29,671 nt of DNA from JABCPE02 sp963509715 (GTDB lineage: Bacteria; Bacteroidota; Bacteroidia; Flavobacteriales; Weeksellaceae), in the NCBI GenBank assembly GCA_963509715.1, contig CAUPCB010000017.1:1-29671 (forward strand). The letters are read 5' to 3'. The position numbers and the translations under genes are program-made. Shown one piece after another: positions 1 through 6,547 of this stretch; positions within the stretch are counted from its first letter, which is position 1, and each line of letters opens with the position of its first letter. The notes under the pieces were generated by a model, which saw nothing but the letters and a program-made list of their open reading frames with translations, made no database searches and had not been told where the DNA came from.

Positions 1-143
1 GTAGGGATACAGCCCCAATTAAGGCAGATGCCGCCCAAATTTTCTTTTTCTATAATTGCAGTTTTAAAACCTAACTGTGATGCTCTAATTGCTGTAACAT
101 ATCCACCAGGACCACTCCCGATGACGATAATATCATAATTCAT
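1..143 (-). CDS. lpdA: dihydrolipoyl dehydrogenase, N-terminal part (cut by window edge)
   Basis: The minus-strand reading frame starts at the ATG at 143 and runs off the left edge of the window, leaving 47 residues plus part of a codon. It begins MNYDIIVIGSGPGG, the FAD-binding beta-alpha-beta fold with a GxGxxG core, and reaches GGICLNWGC, where the two cysteines are the redox-active disulfide of class I pyridine nucleotide-disulfide oxidoreductases. The GICLNWGC form is typical of dihydrolipoyl dehydrogenase (E3), which reoxidises lipoamide in the 2-oxoacid dehydrogenase and glycine cleavage complexes. The family identification is firm. Assignment to E3 rather than another disulfide reductase rests only on the N-terminus, and which complex it serves cannot be seen here. 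Confidence 0.88.
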   Translation of the reverse strand, partial: MNYDIIVIGSGPGGYVTAIRASQLGFKTAIIEKENLGGICLNWGCIP

Positions 144-165
144 GTGATTAACTTTTTTGTTTCTG

Positions 166-204
166 CGAATTTAATGTTTTATTTTGATTCATTCATCAAA
201 TTTA
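166..204 (-). promoter_or_regulatory. candidate promoter of lpdA
   Basis: Two Bacteroidota-like -7 boxes are visible on the minus strand upstream of the lpdA ATG at 143. One is TAAATTTG (197-204), a full match to TAnnTTTG but without a well-spaced TTG. The other is TAAATTCG, nearer the start, with one mismatch and preceded by TTG at about 23 bp. I cannot decide between them. Confidence 0.4.
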
Positions 205-247
205 AAGATAAAATTATCCTATTTCTATAAGAGCAATTATCTATACA

Positions 248-904
248 TTAAGGATAAATCGCCCAAAGGAGAATGTTTTTCCCCACGGATTGGAATTTTT
301 GATCCAAAACCTTGAAAACATCAGGAGACACCGCTGGGCAACCCCAGCTCTCCGGTACACCGCTAGGATAGGGCTCTTCATCAGGAATAATAGACCAAGG
401 GTGTATCACAATATCCCTTTTGAGGGCATTGTTATTAGTCGTTTCCTTGCCATAGAGCAGATATTTCTCCCCAAAACTTGGGCTGGGAACTTTCTTCGTG
501 CCAATCCAGTATTTACCGAGTGAAGAGCTATGACTATTCGGCTGGTTGCTGAATGCAGGTTTTTCCTTGGAATAATCCCTCGCCGTGGGCTGGTTACCGC
601 ATCCATGACTTACCAAAAAACTGTCTGTAATTTTATCTTTTTTAAAATCCCAAATGAACATTCGTTTCTTCCCAGAATGGATAGAAAAGTCTATTAAAAC
701 GAAGAAATCGGTAGAAATTTTATTCTTTTTACAATACAAAAGAGCCTCTTCTGCATATTTTTTGTAATCTGCTGTCCGCTGGGCTGTTTTTTGTGTTTTT
801 ATTTCTTGTTTTTCCTTGCCTAAACTTTCTGCTTTCGGCATAAAATAAGCACTTCCCAATAATAAAAGAAGCAATGCAAATAAAAATATTTTTAATCTTT
901 TCAC
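248..904 (-). CDS. L,D-transpeptidase-like murein enzyme (YkuD_2 type)
   Basis: Predicted cell-envelope enzyme of the murein L,D-transpeptidase catalytic domain family, expected to cross-link or modify peptidoglycan stem peptides through a cysteine nucleophile. With the GTG at 904 as start the protein has 218 residues. A hydrophobic segment at about residues 5-20 (signal peptide or membrane anchor) is followed by a lysine/glutamine-rich linker and the catalytic domain. Family hallmarks are an SHG segment near residues 99-101, SSLGKYWIG, a conserved HPW (His168) and SWGCPAVSP carrying the likely nucleophile Cys189. The open frame continues to an ATG at 985, but that start would overlap queG and place the hydrophobic segment internally. 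A TAACTTTG -7 box at 920-927 sits just upstream of the GTG, so I prefer the GTG. Substrate and physiological role are not visible. Confidence 0.8.
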   Translation of the reverse strand: MKRLKIFLFALLLLLLGSAYFMPKAESLGKEKQEIKTQKTAQRTADYKKYAEEALLYCKKNKISTDFFVLIDFSIHSGKKRMFIWDFKKDKITDSFLVSHGCGNQPTARDYSKEKPAFSNQPNSHSSSLGKYWIGTKKVPSPSFGEKYLLYGKETTNNNALKRDIVIHPWSIIPDEEPYPSGVPESWGCPAVSPDVFKVLDQKFQSVGKNILLWAIYP

Positions 905-919
905 TCTTTTATTTTTATA

Positions 920-927
920 CAAAGTTA
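920..927 (-). promoter_or_regulatory. -7 box of the L,D-transpeptidase gene
   Basis: TAACTTTG on the minus strand matches the Bacteroidota -7 consensus TAnnTTTG and lies 15 bp upstream of the GTG at 904. No TTG stands at the usual 17-23 bp spacing. The box supports the short form of the protein. Confidence 0.5.
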
Positions 928-937
928 ATTCTAAAAA

Positions 938-968
938 TTGGATTTTAGATTTAAAAACAATACTTTCG
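938..968 (+). promoter_or_regulatory. promoter of queG
   Basis: TTG at 938-940, a 20 bp spacer, and TACTTTCG at 961-968 (one mismatch to TAnnTTTG). The expected transcription start falls only a few bases before the ATG at 977, so the mRNA would be leaderless or nearly so. Confidence 0.5.
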
Positions 969-976
969 CGGAAATT

Positions 977-1924
977 ATGGTACAAACAGCAGAGAAATAC
1001 GCAAAAATCATCAAACAGAAAGCCGAAAAATTTGGGTTTCAGGGATGCGGTATTTCTAAAGCTGGTTTCTTAGAAGAAGATGCTACAGCGCTAGAAAAAT
1101 GGCTGAAAGCAGGCTACAACGGTGAGATGGCATACATGGAAAACTATTTTGATAAAAGGACAGACCCTAGACTCTTAGTAGAGGGCGCAAAGTCTGTTAT
1201 CTCACTGTCTTACAACTATTTTCCTCAATACAAACTGGAAACAGAAAATAATTTCAAAATATCCAAATATGCCTACGGCGAGGACTACCACGATGTGATA
1301 AAAGATATTCTCCGCCAGATGATAGCTGAATTGCAGGAAGAAATAGGAGAATTTGGGTTTAGGGTTTTTACGGATTCTGCACCTGTTTTAGACCGAGCAT
1401 GGGCTAGAAAATCTGGAATAGGCTGGGTCGGGAAAAATGCCAATTTGATTACCAAAAAACACGGTTCATTCTTCTTTTTGGCGGAAATCATCTGTGATTT
1501 AGAATTAGAAGAAGATGGTGCGACCACAGACCACTGCGGAAGCTGTAGAAAATGCATAGATGCTTGTCCTACACAAGCCATTGTAAATGAGCGAATTATA
1601 GACGGAAGCAAATGTATTTCTTACGCTACAATAGAACTAAAAAACGAAATTCCAGACTATTTCGAGGGAAAAATGGATGATTGGATTTTCGGGTGTGATG
1701 TCTGTCAGGATGTTTGCCCATGGAATAGATTTGCAGCTCCAAATACAGAACCGAAATTTGCCTTAAAAGAATTCAGCCAACTGAGAAAGCCCGACTGGCA
1801 GGATTTAACCCAAGAAATTTTCTCCGAAATATTCCGAAAATCTCCTGTGAAAAGAACCAAATTCTCTGGGCTGATGAGGAACATAAAATTCGTAGAAAAA
1901 ACAAAGTCAGACCTAGAAGATTAG
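977..1924 (+). CDS. queG: epoxyqueuosine reductase
   Basis: Cobalamin- and Fe-S-dependent enzyme that performs the last step of queuosine synthesis, reducing epoxyqueuosine to queuosine at the wobble base of tRNAs with GUN anticodons. It acts in the cytoplasm. With the ATG at 977 the protein has 315 residues, normal for the short form without C-terminal HEAT repeats. Visible hallmarks: FTDSAPVLDRAWA (Asp133 is the likely catalytic acid), the SGIGWVGKNANLI segment, and two [4Fe-4S] clusters: CGSCRKCIDACP (Cys187, 190, 193, 197), Cys213, and CDVCQDVCPWN (Cys240, 243, 247). The open frame extends 13 codons further upstream to 938, but that part overlaps the promoter. The gene is divergent from the L,D-transpeptidase gene and is followed by an acyl-CoA ligase gene with its own promoter. 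Confidence 0.93.
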   Translation: MVQTAEKYAKIIKQKAEKFGFQGCGISKAGFLEEDATALEKWLKAGYNGEMAYMENYFDKRTDPRLLVEGAKSVISLSYNYFPQYKLETENNFKISKYAYGEDYHDVIKDILRQMIAELQEEIGEFGFRVFTDSAPVLDRAWARKSGIGWVGKNANLITKKHGSFFFLAEIICDLELEEDGATTDHCGSCRKCIDACPTQAIVNERIIDGSKCISYATIELKNEIPDYFEGKMDDWIFGCDVCQDVCPWNRFAAPNTEPKFALKEFSQLRKPDWQDLTQEIFSEIFRKSPVKRTKFSGLMRNIKFVEKTKSDLED

Positions 1925-1944
1925 GAATAAATCCTCTACTGTTT

Positions 1945-1971
1945 TTGTTTAAAATAAAAACACTATTTTTG
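1945..1971 (+). promoter_or_regulatory. promoter of acyl-CoA ligase gene
   Basis: TTG at 1945-1947, a 16 bp spacer and TATTTTTG at 1964-1971, which matches TAnnTTTG exactly. It lies 20 bp upstream of the ATG at 1992. Confidence 0.55.
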
Positions 1972-1991
1972 CGGCTTAAAATTTGAAAGAA

Positions 1992-3764
1992 ATGTCTATT
2001 ACAAGATTATTCGATATTGCACACAACTCTTTGAAAAAATTCCCAAAAGATGATGTTTTGGCTACAAAATATGATGGAAAATGGGAAAAAATTTCTACTA
2101 AACAGTTTGTAGATTTAGGAGACAAATTTTCCAGAGGACTCCTAAAATCGGGCATTACCAAAGGAGACAAAATAGGGCTTGTTTCCACTAACAACCGCAC
2201 AGAATGGTGTATAGCAGACCTAGGAATTTCCCAGATAGGCGCCATCTCCGTGCCTGTTTATCCTACAATAAGTGAGGAGGACTATGTATATATATTCAAC
2301 AATGCTGAACTGAAATATTGTTTCGTTTCGGATAAAGATTTGTATGAAAAATTATTACGAGTAAAAGAGCAGGTGCCTTCATTGGTAGGAATTTTCACTT
2401 TTGATGAAGTGGAAGGAGCAGCCAACTGGTCAGAAATTCTAAGTCTTGGCGAAGACAAATCTAACCAATACGAAGTGGAAGACCTGCGAGACCTTGTAAA
2501 TGAAGATGATATTGCTACCATAATCTACACCTCTGGAACTACAGGAAGACCAAAAGGCGTGATGCTTTCGCACAAAAACATCATTTCTAATGTGTTTGCA
2601 GTGGACAGCAGAATCCCAAAGAAAAAAATAGATTACAAGGAAATAAAAACCCTAAGTTTCCTGCCTATCTGCCATGTCTTTGAGCGTTTAGTATATTTAT
2701 ACTATCTATACAGCGGATTTTCTATCTATTTTGCGGAAAATATCGATAAAATAGGTGATAACATGAAAGAAGTAAAACCTCACTACATGAGCGTGGTACC
2801 AAGGCTTTTGGAAAAAGTATACGATAAAATATACAACAAAGGAATCAGTGCTGGAGGACTTAAGAAAATGATTTTCCTTTGGGCTCTGGGAGTGAACAAA
2901 AACTATGAACCGGGAACTCCTAAAAACCTTAAACAAAGATTAGCAGACAGACTTGTTTTCTCCAAATGGAGAGAAGGACTTGGTGGAAACATCATCACGC
3001 TGATTTCTGGGTCTGCGGCTCTTTCTAAAAATCTAAATAAAAAATTCCAAGCAGCGGGAATTCCTATCATCGAAGGATACGGCCTTACCGAGACTTCTCC
3101 AGTGATAGCAGTAAACAGCTTTGAAAAGATGAAAATCGGTTCCGTAGGACAGCCTTTGGAAAATTTAGATGTGAAAATCGATAAAGATGGAGAAATCCTC
3201 GTAAAAGGGCCTTCCGTAATGAAAGGCTACTACAAAAATCCTGAACAAACCAAGGAGGCTTTCTCAGAAGATGGATATTTCAAAACGGGAGACATCGGAT
3301 ACATAGATGATGAAGGATTCCTTATCATTACCGACCGAAAAAAGGAAATGTTCAAGACCTCGGGTGGGAAATACATCGCACCACAAGTAATTGAAAACAT
3401 GGCGAAATCATCACGATTTATAGAGCAGATAATGGTGGTGGGTGATGGCGAAAAAATGCCGTGTGCGCTAGTTCAGCCAGATTTCACTTTCGTTAAAAGA
3501 TGGGCAGAAATCCATAAAGTAAACATCGGAACTAAACCAGAAGAAATGGTAAAAAGTGCCGAACTAAAACAACGAATAGAAAAAGAAATCGCGAAACTAA
3601 ACGAAAAACTCGGTAACTGGGAGCAAATCAAGAAAATAGAACTTACACCAGATGTATGGACTGTAGGAAATGGAATGCTCACTCCTACCATGAAACTGAG
3701 AAGAAAAATAATCAAAGAAAAATACATTGATTTATACAACAAACTATACGAAAAAGAGGCCTAA
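1992..3764 (+). CDS. long-chain fatty acid--CoA ligase (AMP-forming)
   Basis: Activates long-chain fatty acids to acyl-CoA through an acyl-adenylate, feeding beta-oxidation or phospholipid synthesis. It is a 590-residue ANL-superfamily enzyme of the FadD15/long-chain type. The AMP-binding P-loop motif YTSGTTGRPKG starts at Tyr179, the GYGLTETSP adenine-binding segment lies in the middle, KTGDIG with DRKKEMFKTSGGKYIAP forms the hinge into the mobile C-terminal domain, and a C-terminal lysine-rich tail carries the usual LTPTMKLRRK segment. A TTG codon at 1983 could add three residues. The ATG at 1992 is preferred because ATG is far commoner and MSITRLFD is a natural start. The stop codon lies inside the loop of the downstream terminator. 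Chain-length specificity cannot be read from the sequence. Confidence 0.9.
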   Translation: MSITRLFDIAHNSLKKFPKDDVLATKYDGKWEKISTKQFVDLGDKFSRGLLKSGITKGDKIGLVSTNNRTEWCIADLGISQIGAISVPVYPTISEEDYVYIFNNAELKYCFVSDKDLYEKLLRVKEQVPSLVGIFTFDEVEGAANWSEILSLGEDKSNQYEVEDLRDLVNEDDIATIIYTSGTTGRPKGVMLSHKNIISNVFAVDSRIPKKKIDYKEIKTLSFLPICHVFERLVYLYYLYSGFSIYFAENIDKIGDNMKEVKPHYMSVVPRLLEKVYDKIYNKGISAGGLKKMIFLWALGVNKNYEPGTPKNLKQRLADRLVFSKWREGLGGNIITLISGSAALSKNLNKKFQAAGIPIIEGYGLTETSPVIAVNSFEKMKIGSVGQPLENLDVKIDKDGEILVKGPSVMKGYYKNPEQTKEAFSEDGYFKTGDIGYIDDEGFLIITDRKKEMFKTSGGKYIAPQVIENMAKSSRFIEQIMVVGDGEKMPCALVQPDFTFVKRWAEIHKVNIGTKPEEMVKSAELKQRIEKEIAKLNEKLGNWEQIKKIELTPDVWTVGNGMLTPTMKLRRKIIKEKYIDLYNKLYEKEA

Positions 3765-3777
3765 AAAGCCTCTTTTT
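3751..3777. terminator. bidirectional terminator
   Basis: A perfect hairpin with 10-bp arms, AAAAAGAGGC and GCCTCTTTTT, around a 7-nt loop. A-tract and T-tract flanks make it usable on both strands: for the acyl-CoA ligase gene (plus, whose TAA is in the loop) and for the esterase gene (minus, whose stop is at 3776). Confidence 0.85.
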
Positions 3778-4402
3778 ATTTTTTAAAAAATTCCATTAAA
3801 TCCATATAATTCCTCGCATCCACACCATGACCGCTCTGATACTCGCGGAAAGAGAAAAATATACTCAAGTCATATAACAGCTCTGCTCCCTTTTTCCCCC
3901 ATTCCAGCGGAATGACCATATCATTTACCCCATGGGAAACAAAGAAAAACAGATGCTGATACGCCTTTCTATCCAAAAGATTTTTAATAATCTTCTGTTC
4001 TGGATAAGCACTCAGACAGGCTATTTTATGAAACAACTGAGGGAACCTAAGCGCAAGAGCATAGGATAAAATTCCCCCTTGGCTGAATCCACATAGATTA
4101 ACTACTCCACTAATCTTATATTTTCCCTTTATTTCTTCTATTGTATTTAAAATCAACTCTATAGACTCTTCGGCTTGTAGAACATTTATAAATTTTTCTC
4201 TATCCAATAAATCTATATCATACCAGCTAAACCCTCCATTTGGCGTGGTATAAGGAGCTTGAAAGCTGACTACCAGCCAATCCTTGGGCAAATCAGGCGT
4301 AAAACTAAACAAATCATTCTCATCACTACCATATCCATGCAGCAGCACTAAAATAGGAGTCTGAGCGTGTATATTTTCAGGTTCTCTTACTAAATAATTC
4401 AT
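3776..4402 (-). CDS. phospholipase/carboxylesterase-family alpha/beta hydrolase
   Basis: Serine hydrolase of 208 residues in the phospholipase/carboxylesterase family. The alpha/beta-hydrolase features are complete: oxyanion segment LLHGYGSDEND (residues 20-30), nucleophile elbow GFSQGG with Ser107, Asp161 in SHGVNDMVIP, and His192 in QSGHGVD. There is no signal peptide, so it is probably cytoplasmic. The family hydrolyses carboxyl or thioester bonds of various substrates, and nothing here fixes the natural one. It lies between two hairpin terminators and appears to be a single-gene unit. I did not find a convincing promoter in the 62 bp upstream. Confidence 0.8.
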   Translation of the reverse strand: MNYLVREPENIHAQTPILVLLHGYGSDENDLFSFTPDLPKDWLVVSFQAPYTTPNGGFSWYDIDLLDREKFINVLQAEESIELILNTIEEIKGKYKISGVVNLCGFSQGGILSYALALRFPQLFHKIACLSAYPEQKIIKNLLDRKAYQHLFFFVSHGVNDMVIPLEWGKKGAELLYDLSIFFSFREYQSGHGVDARNYMDLMEFFKK

Positions 4403-4430
4403 TCGGCTAATTTATAAAATTTTACAAATA

Positions 4431-4457
4431 AAAAAAGCAAGAGTAAATACTCTTGCT
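4431..4457 (-). terminator. terminator of the Sel1-repeat gene
   Basis: Hairpin with 9-bp arms AGCAAGAGT / ACTCTTGCT and a 4-nt loop, followed on the minus strand by a run of six T. It lies 8 bp beyond the Sel1-repeat stop codon. Confidence 0.85.
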
Positions 4458-4464
4458 GTATGTT

Positions 4465-5367
4465 TTATCTTGTATACTTACATGCTTCTTGGTATCCGTT
4501 TTCACAAGATTTCTTGAACCAATACTTCGCCATCACTTCATCTCTAGAATCTCCTTCTCCTCTCTGATACATAGCTGCTAAATTGTACTGGGCCATTGTA
4601 TTTCCTTGTTCTGCAGATTTTTTATACCATTGTTTAGCTGTTGCATAATCCTGAGAAACACCTTCTCCTCTGTGATACATCACTGCTAAATTATACTGAG
4701 CATCAGCGTTTCCTTGTTCTGCTAACTTGTCAAACCAAAACATAGCTTTTGCATAGTCTTTCTCTACTCCTTCTCCTTTATAATACATGAGAGCTAAATT
4801 ATGCTGAGCCTCTACTCTTCCCTGCTCTGCAAGTCTTTCAAACCAATATCTCGCTTTTTTATAGTCTTTTTCTATTCCTTCTCCTTTATAGTACATCAGC
4901 GCCAGATTGTATCTTGCCATCACATTTCCCTGCTCTGCAGCTTTCTCATACCAATATTTAGCATCTTTGTAGTTTTGAGGAACTCCTTCCCCTTTGTAGT
5001 TCATCAGTCCTAAATAGAACTGCGCATCGGCATTTCCTAGGTCAGATAATCTTTCAAACCAATATTTTGCTTTCTCAAAATTACGAGCAACTCCTTCTCC
5101 TTTATAGTAAATCACCCCTAAATTATGCTGAGCTTCAGGATTTCCTTGCTCTGCTGATTTTTGGTACCAATATTCAGCTTTAGAATAATCTTGGTCTACT
5201 CCATCTCCATCAAAATACATCAGTCCTAAATAGAACTGCGCATCTTTATGCCCTTGTGTAGCCAGTTTTTCGAACCAATAACTTGCTTTTGCATAATTTT
5301 GATAAGTTCCCTCACCTCTGTAATATTTCAGACCTAAATGATACTGAGCACCTTTATCGCCACTTTC
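4465..5367 (-). repeat. eight 108-bp Sel1-coding repeats
   Basis: Tandem 108-bp units encoding the eight 36-residue Sel1 repeats. The final unit is slightly altered by the C-terminal cap. Identity between units is uneven. Units two apart (216 bp) share the longest exact match that I could find. Confidence 0.8.
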
Positions 5368-5451
5368 TGCTATTTCTTCCATTTCCTGCAATGTCTGCCC
5401 ATTTCCTAAAAAACAAACGAACATTCCCAGTAGTAAAATTGTTTTTTTCAT
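4465..5451 (-). CDS. secreted Sel1-like repeat protein
   Basis: A 328-residue exported protein made almost entirely of Sel1-like (TPR-related) repeats. A Sec signal peptide covers about residues 1-18 (MKKTILLLGMFVCFLGNGQ). Eight in-phase 36-residue repeats follow, from about residue 29 to the end, each of the form QGnxxAQYNLgxMYyxGEGvxxDYxkAxYWfxKxAE. The last repeat ends in SCENGYQEACKY, a cysteine-containing cap. Such proteins form alpha-alpha superhelices that bind other proteins, often in envelope or signalling contexts, but no partner is apparent here. The gene stands alone, with a textbook promoter upstream and a hairpin terminator downstream. Repeats 2 and 4 share a 27-nt identical stretch (5218-5244 and 5002-5028), a sign of internal duplication in two-repeat steps. 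Confidence 0.88.
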   Translation of the reverse strand: MKKTILLLGMFVCFLGNGQTLQEMEEIAESGDKGAQYHLGLKYYRGEGTYQNYAKASYWFEKLATQGHKDAQFYLGLMYFDGDGVDQDYSKAEYWYQKSAEQGNPEAQHNLGVIYYKGEGVARNFEKAKYWFERLSDLGNADAQFYLGLMNYKGEGVPQNYKDAKYWYEKAAEQGNVMARYNLALMYYKGEGIEKDYKKARYWFERLAEQGRVEAQHNLALMYYKGEGVEKDYAKAMFWFDKLAEQGNADAQYNLAVMYHRGEGVSQDYATAKQWYKKSAEQGNTMAQYNLAAMYQRGEGDSRDEVMAKYWFKKSCENGYQEACKYTR

Positions 5452-5509
5452 CTTTTGAATTTAATAATTGTGTAGTAAAAATATCCCTTTTTGCTGATTT
5501 TCAGCGGTG

Positions 5510-5538
5510 CAAAGGTAGTGATTTTTTCTTAATTTCAA
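5510..5538 (-). promoter_or_regulatory. promoter of the Sel1-repeat gene
   Basis: On the minus strand: TTG (5538-5536), an 18-bp spacer and TACCTTTG (5517-5510), an exact fit to the Bacteroidota consensus TTG-N17-23-TAnnTTTG. It predicts a leader of about 50 nt before the ATG at 5451. Confidence 0.75.
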
Positions 5539-5593
5539 TAATGTATCTATTGATTATCTTGATATTTCCATGAATTTTGACCTATGATATTTA

Positions 5594-6457
5594 TCAGCCA
5601 TTCACCGCCTCCACATTTTCTACAACATTTGGAAGGAAGTTTTTAAGTATGCTTTCTATACCATTTTTCAAAGTAACCACAGAAGAAGGACAGCCACTGC
5701 ACGCCCCTTGTAGAAGCATTTTCGCTGTTTTGGTCTCTTCATCGAATTCTATCAGAGAGATTCTCCCCCCATCGTTTTCTATGGCAGGCGTCACATACTC
5801 CTGCAAAATGGCATTTATTTTTTCCTCCGTTTCCGTAAACTGCTTATTAGCAACAAATTTTGATGCATTCTGCTGGATTCCTTCGATTTTACTTATTGAT
5901 TCTCCATTTCTGATAAAATCGGAGAGAAAATTTTGGATTTTCTGCGTTATTTCCTCCCAAGAAACATCATCAGTTTTGGTAATAGAAATAAAATTATCAT
6001 TGATAAAAACCTCTTTTACAAAAGGAAAATTCTCAAAAAGTTTTTTTGCTAATGGAACTTTTTCTGCTTCCTGCAAAGATTTCAGCTCCAAAAAGCCATC
6101 TATCAGCTGATGCTCTGAAACAAATTTTACCACAGATGGATTCGGCGTTTTTTCTGAATAAAAAATAGGAGCAATCTCCTCAGAATAGATAATTTCTGGA
6201 AAATCATCCAAAGATTCCAATATAATATTTCTCAGATTGTCCGCCACCAAATCCCATTCTACGATGTTTTCCTTTGCTACCGCGATAAAATTAGCTGTGA
6301 TAAAAATACTCTTCACAAATGGATATTGAAACAATTCCTGAGCCAGCGGAATATTAGATACATTAGAATTTCTATCCAGTTCCAAAGAACCACTTATAAG
6401 AGTCCTATCAGTCACGAATTTAATCACATTAGGATTTTCTGTATTTTGGATTTCCAT
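5594..6457 (-). CDS. Nfu-type iron-sulfur cluster scaffold, two Nfu_N domains plus NifU_C
   Basis: Cytoplasmic carrier that receives and delivers Fe-S clusters. The protein has 287 residues from the ATG at 6457. Two successive Nfu N-terminal domains are visible (about residues 4-90 and 104-190), each opening with a similar pattern: NPNVIKFVTDRTLISGSLEL and NPSVVKFVSEHQLIDGFLEL. A C-terminal NifU domain (about 210-287) holds GACSGCPSS, where Cys253 and Cys256 bind the cluster. The open frame extends nine codons further upstream to 6484, but that segment overlaps the -7 box at 6482-6489, so the internal ATG is chosen. The duplicated N-terminal domain is, as far as I recall, usual for Bacteroidota Nfu proteins. 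It is transcribed separately from secDF, whose terminator lies upstream. Confidence 0.88.
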   Translation of the reverse strand: MEIQNTENPNVIKFVTDRTLISGSLELDRNSNVSNIPLAQELFQYPFVKSIFITANFIAVAKENIVEWDLVADNLRNIILESLDDFPEIIYSEEIAPIFYSEKTPNPSVVKFVSEHQLIDGFLELKSLQEAEKVPLAKKLFENFPFVKEVFINDNFISITKTDDVSWEEITQKIQNFLSDFIRNGESISKIEGIQQNASKFVANKQFTETEEKINAILQEYVTPAIENDGGRISLIEFDEETKTAKMLLQGACSGCPSSVVTLKNGIESILKNFLPNVVENVEAVNG

Positions 6458-6481
6458 TTTCTGTAAATTTAAAATAAAGTG

Positions 6482-6489
6482 CAAATATA
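6482..6489 (-). promoter_or_regulatory. -7 box of the nfu gene
   Basis: TATATTTG on the minus strand, 24 bp upstream of the ATG at 6457. It is an exact TAnnTTTG match, but no TTG stands at the usual distance. Confidence 0.5.
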
Positions 6490-6515
6490 ATATTTTGAAC
6501 CATCACTACTAAAAG

Positions 6516-6543
6516 AAAAAGCACCCTTTGCAGAGTGCTTTTT
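6516..6543 (-). terminator. terminator of secDF
   Basis: Hairpin AAAAAGCAC / GTGCTTTTT around a 10-nt partly paired loop, 4 bp beyond the secDF stop codon, with T-rich sequence on its minus-strand exit. Confidence 0.8.
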
Positions 6544-6547
6544 ACTT

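Noticed and set aside
4403..4430. Promoter for the esterase gene
   Set aside because: No TAnnTTTG match is present on the minus strand in the short gap.
5577..6110. Long open frame on the plus strand opposite nfu (177 codons)
   Set aside because: It lies antisense to a gene with clear homology and has no recognisable protein features.
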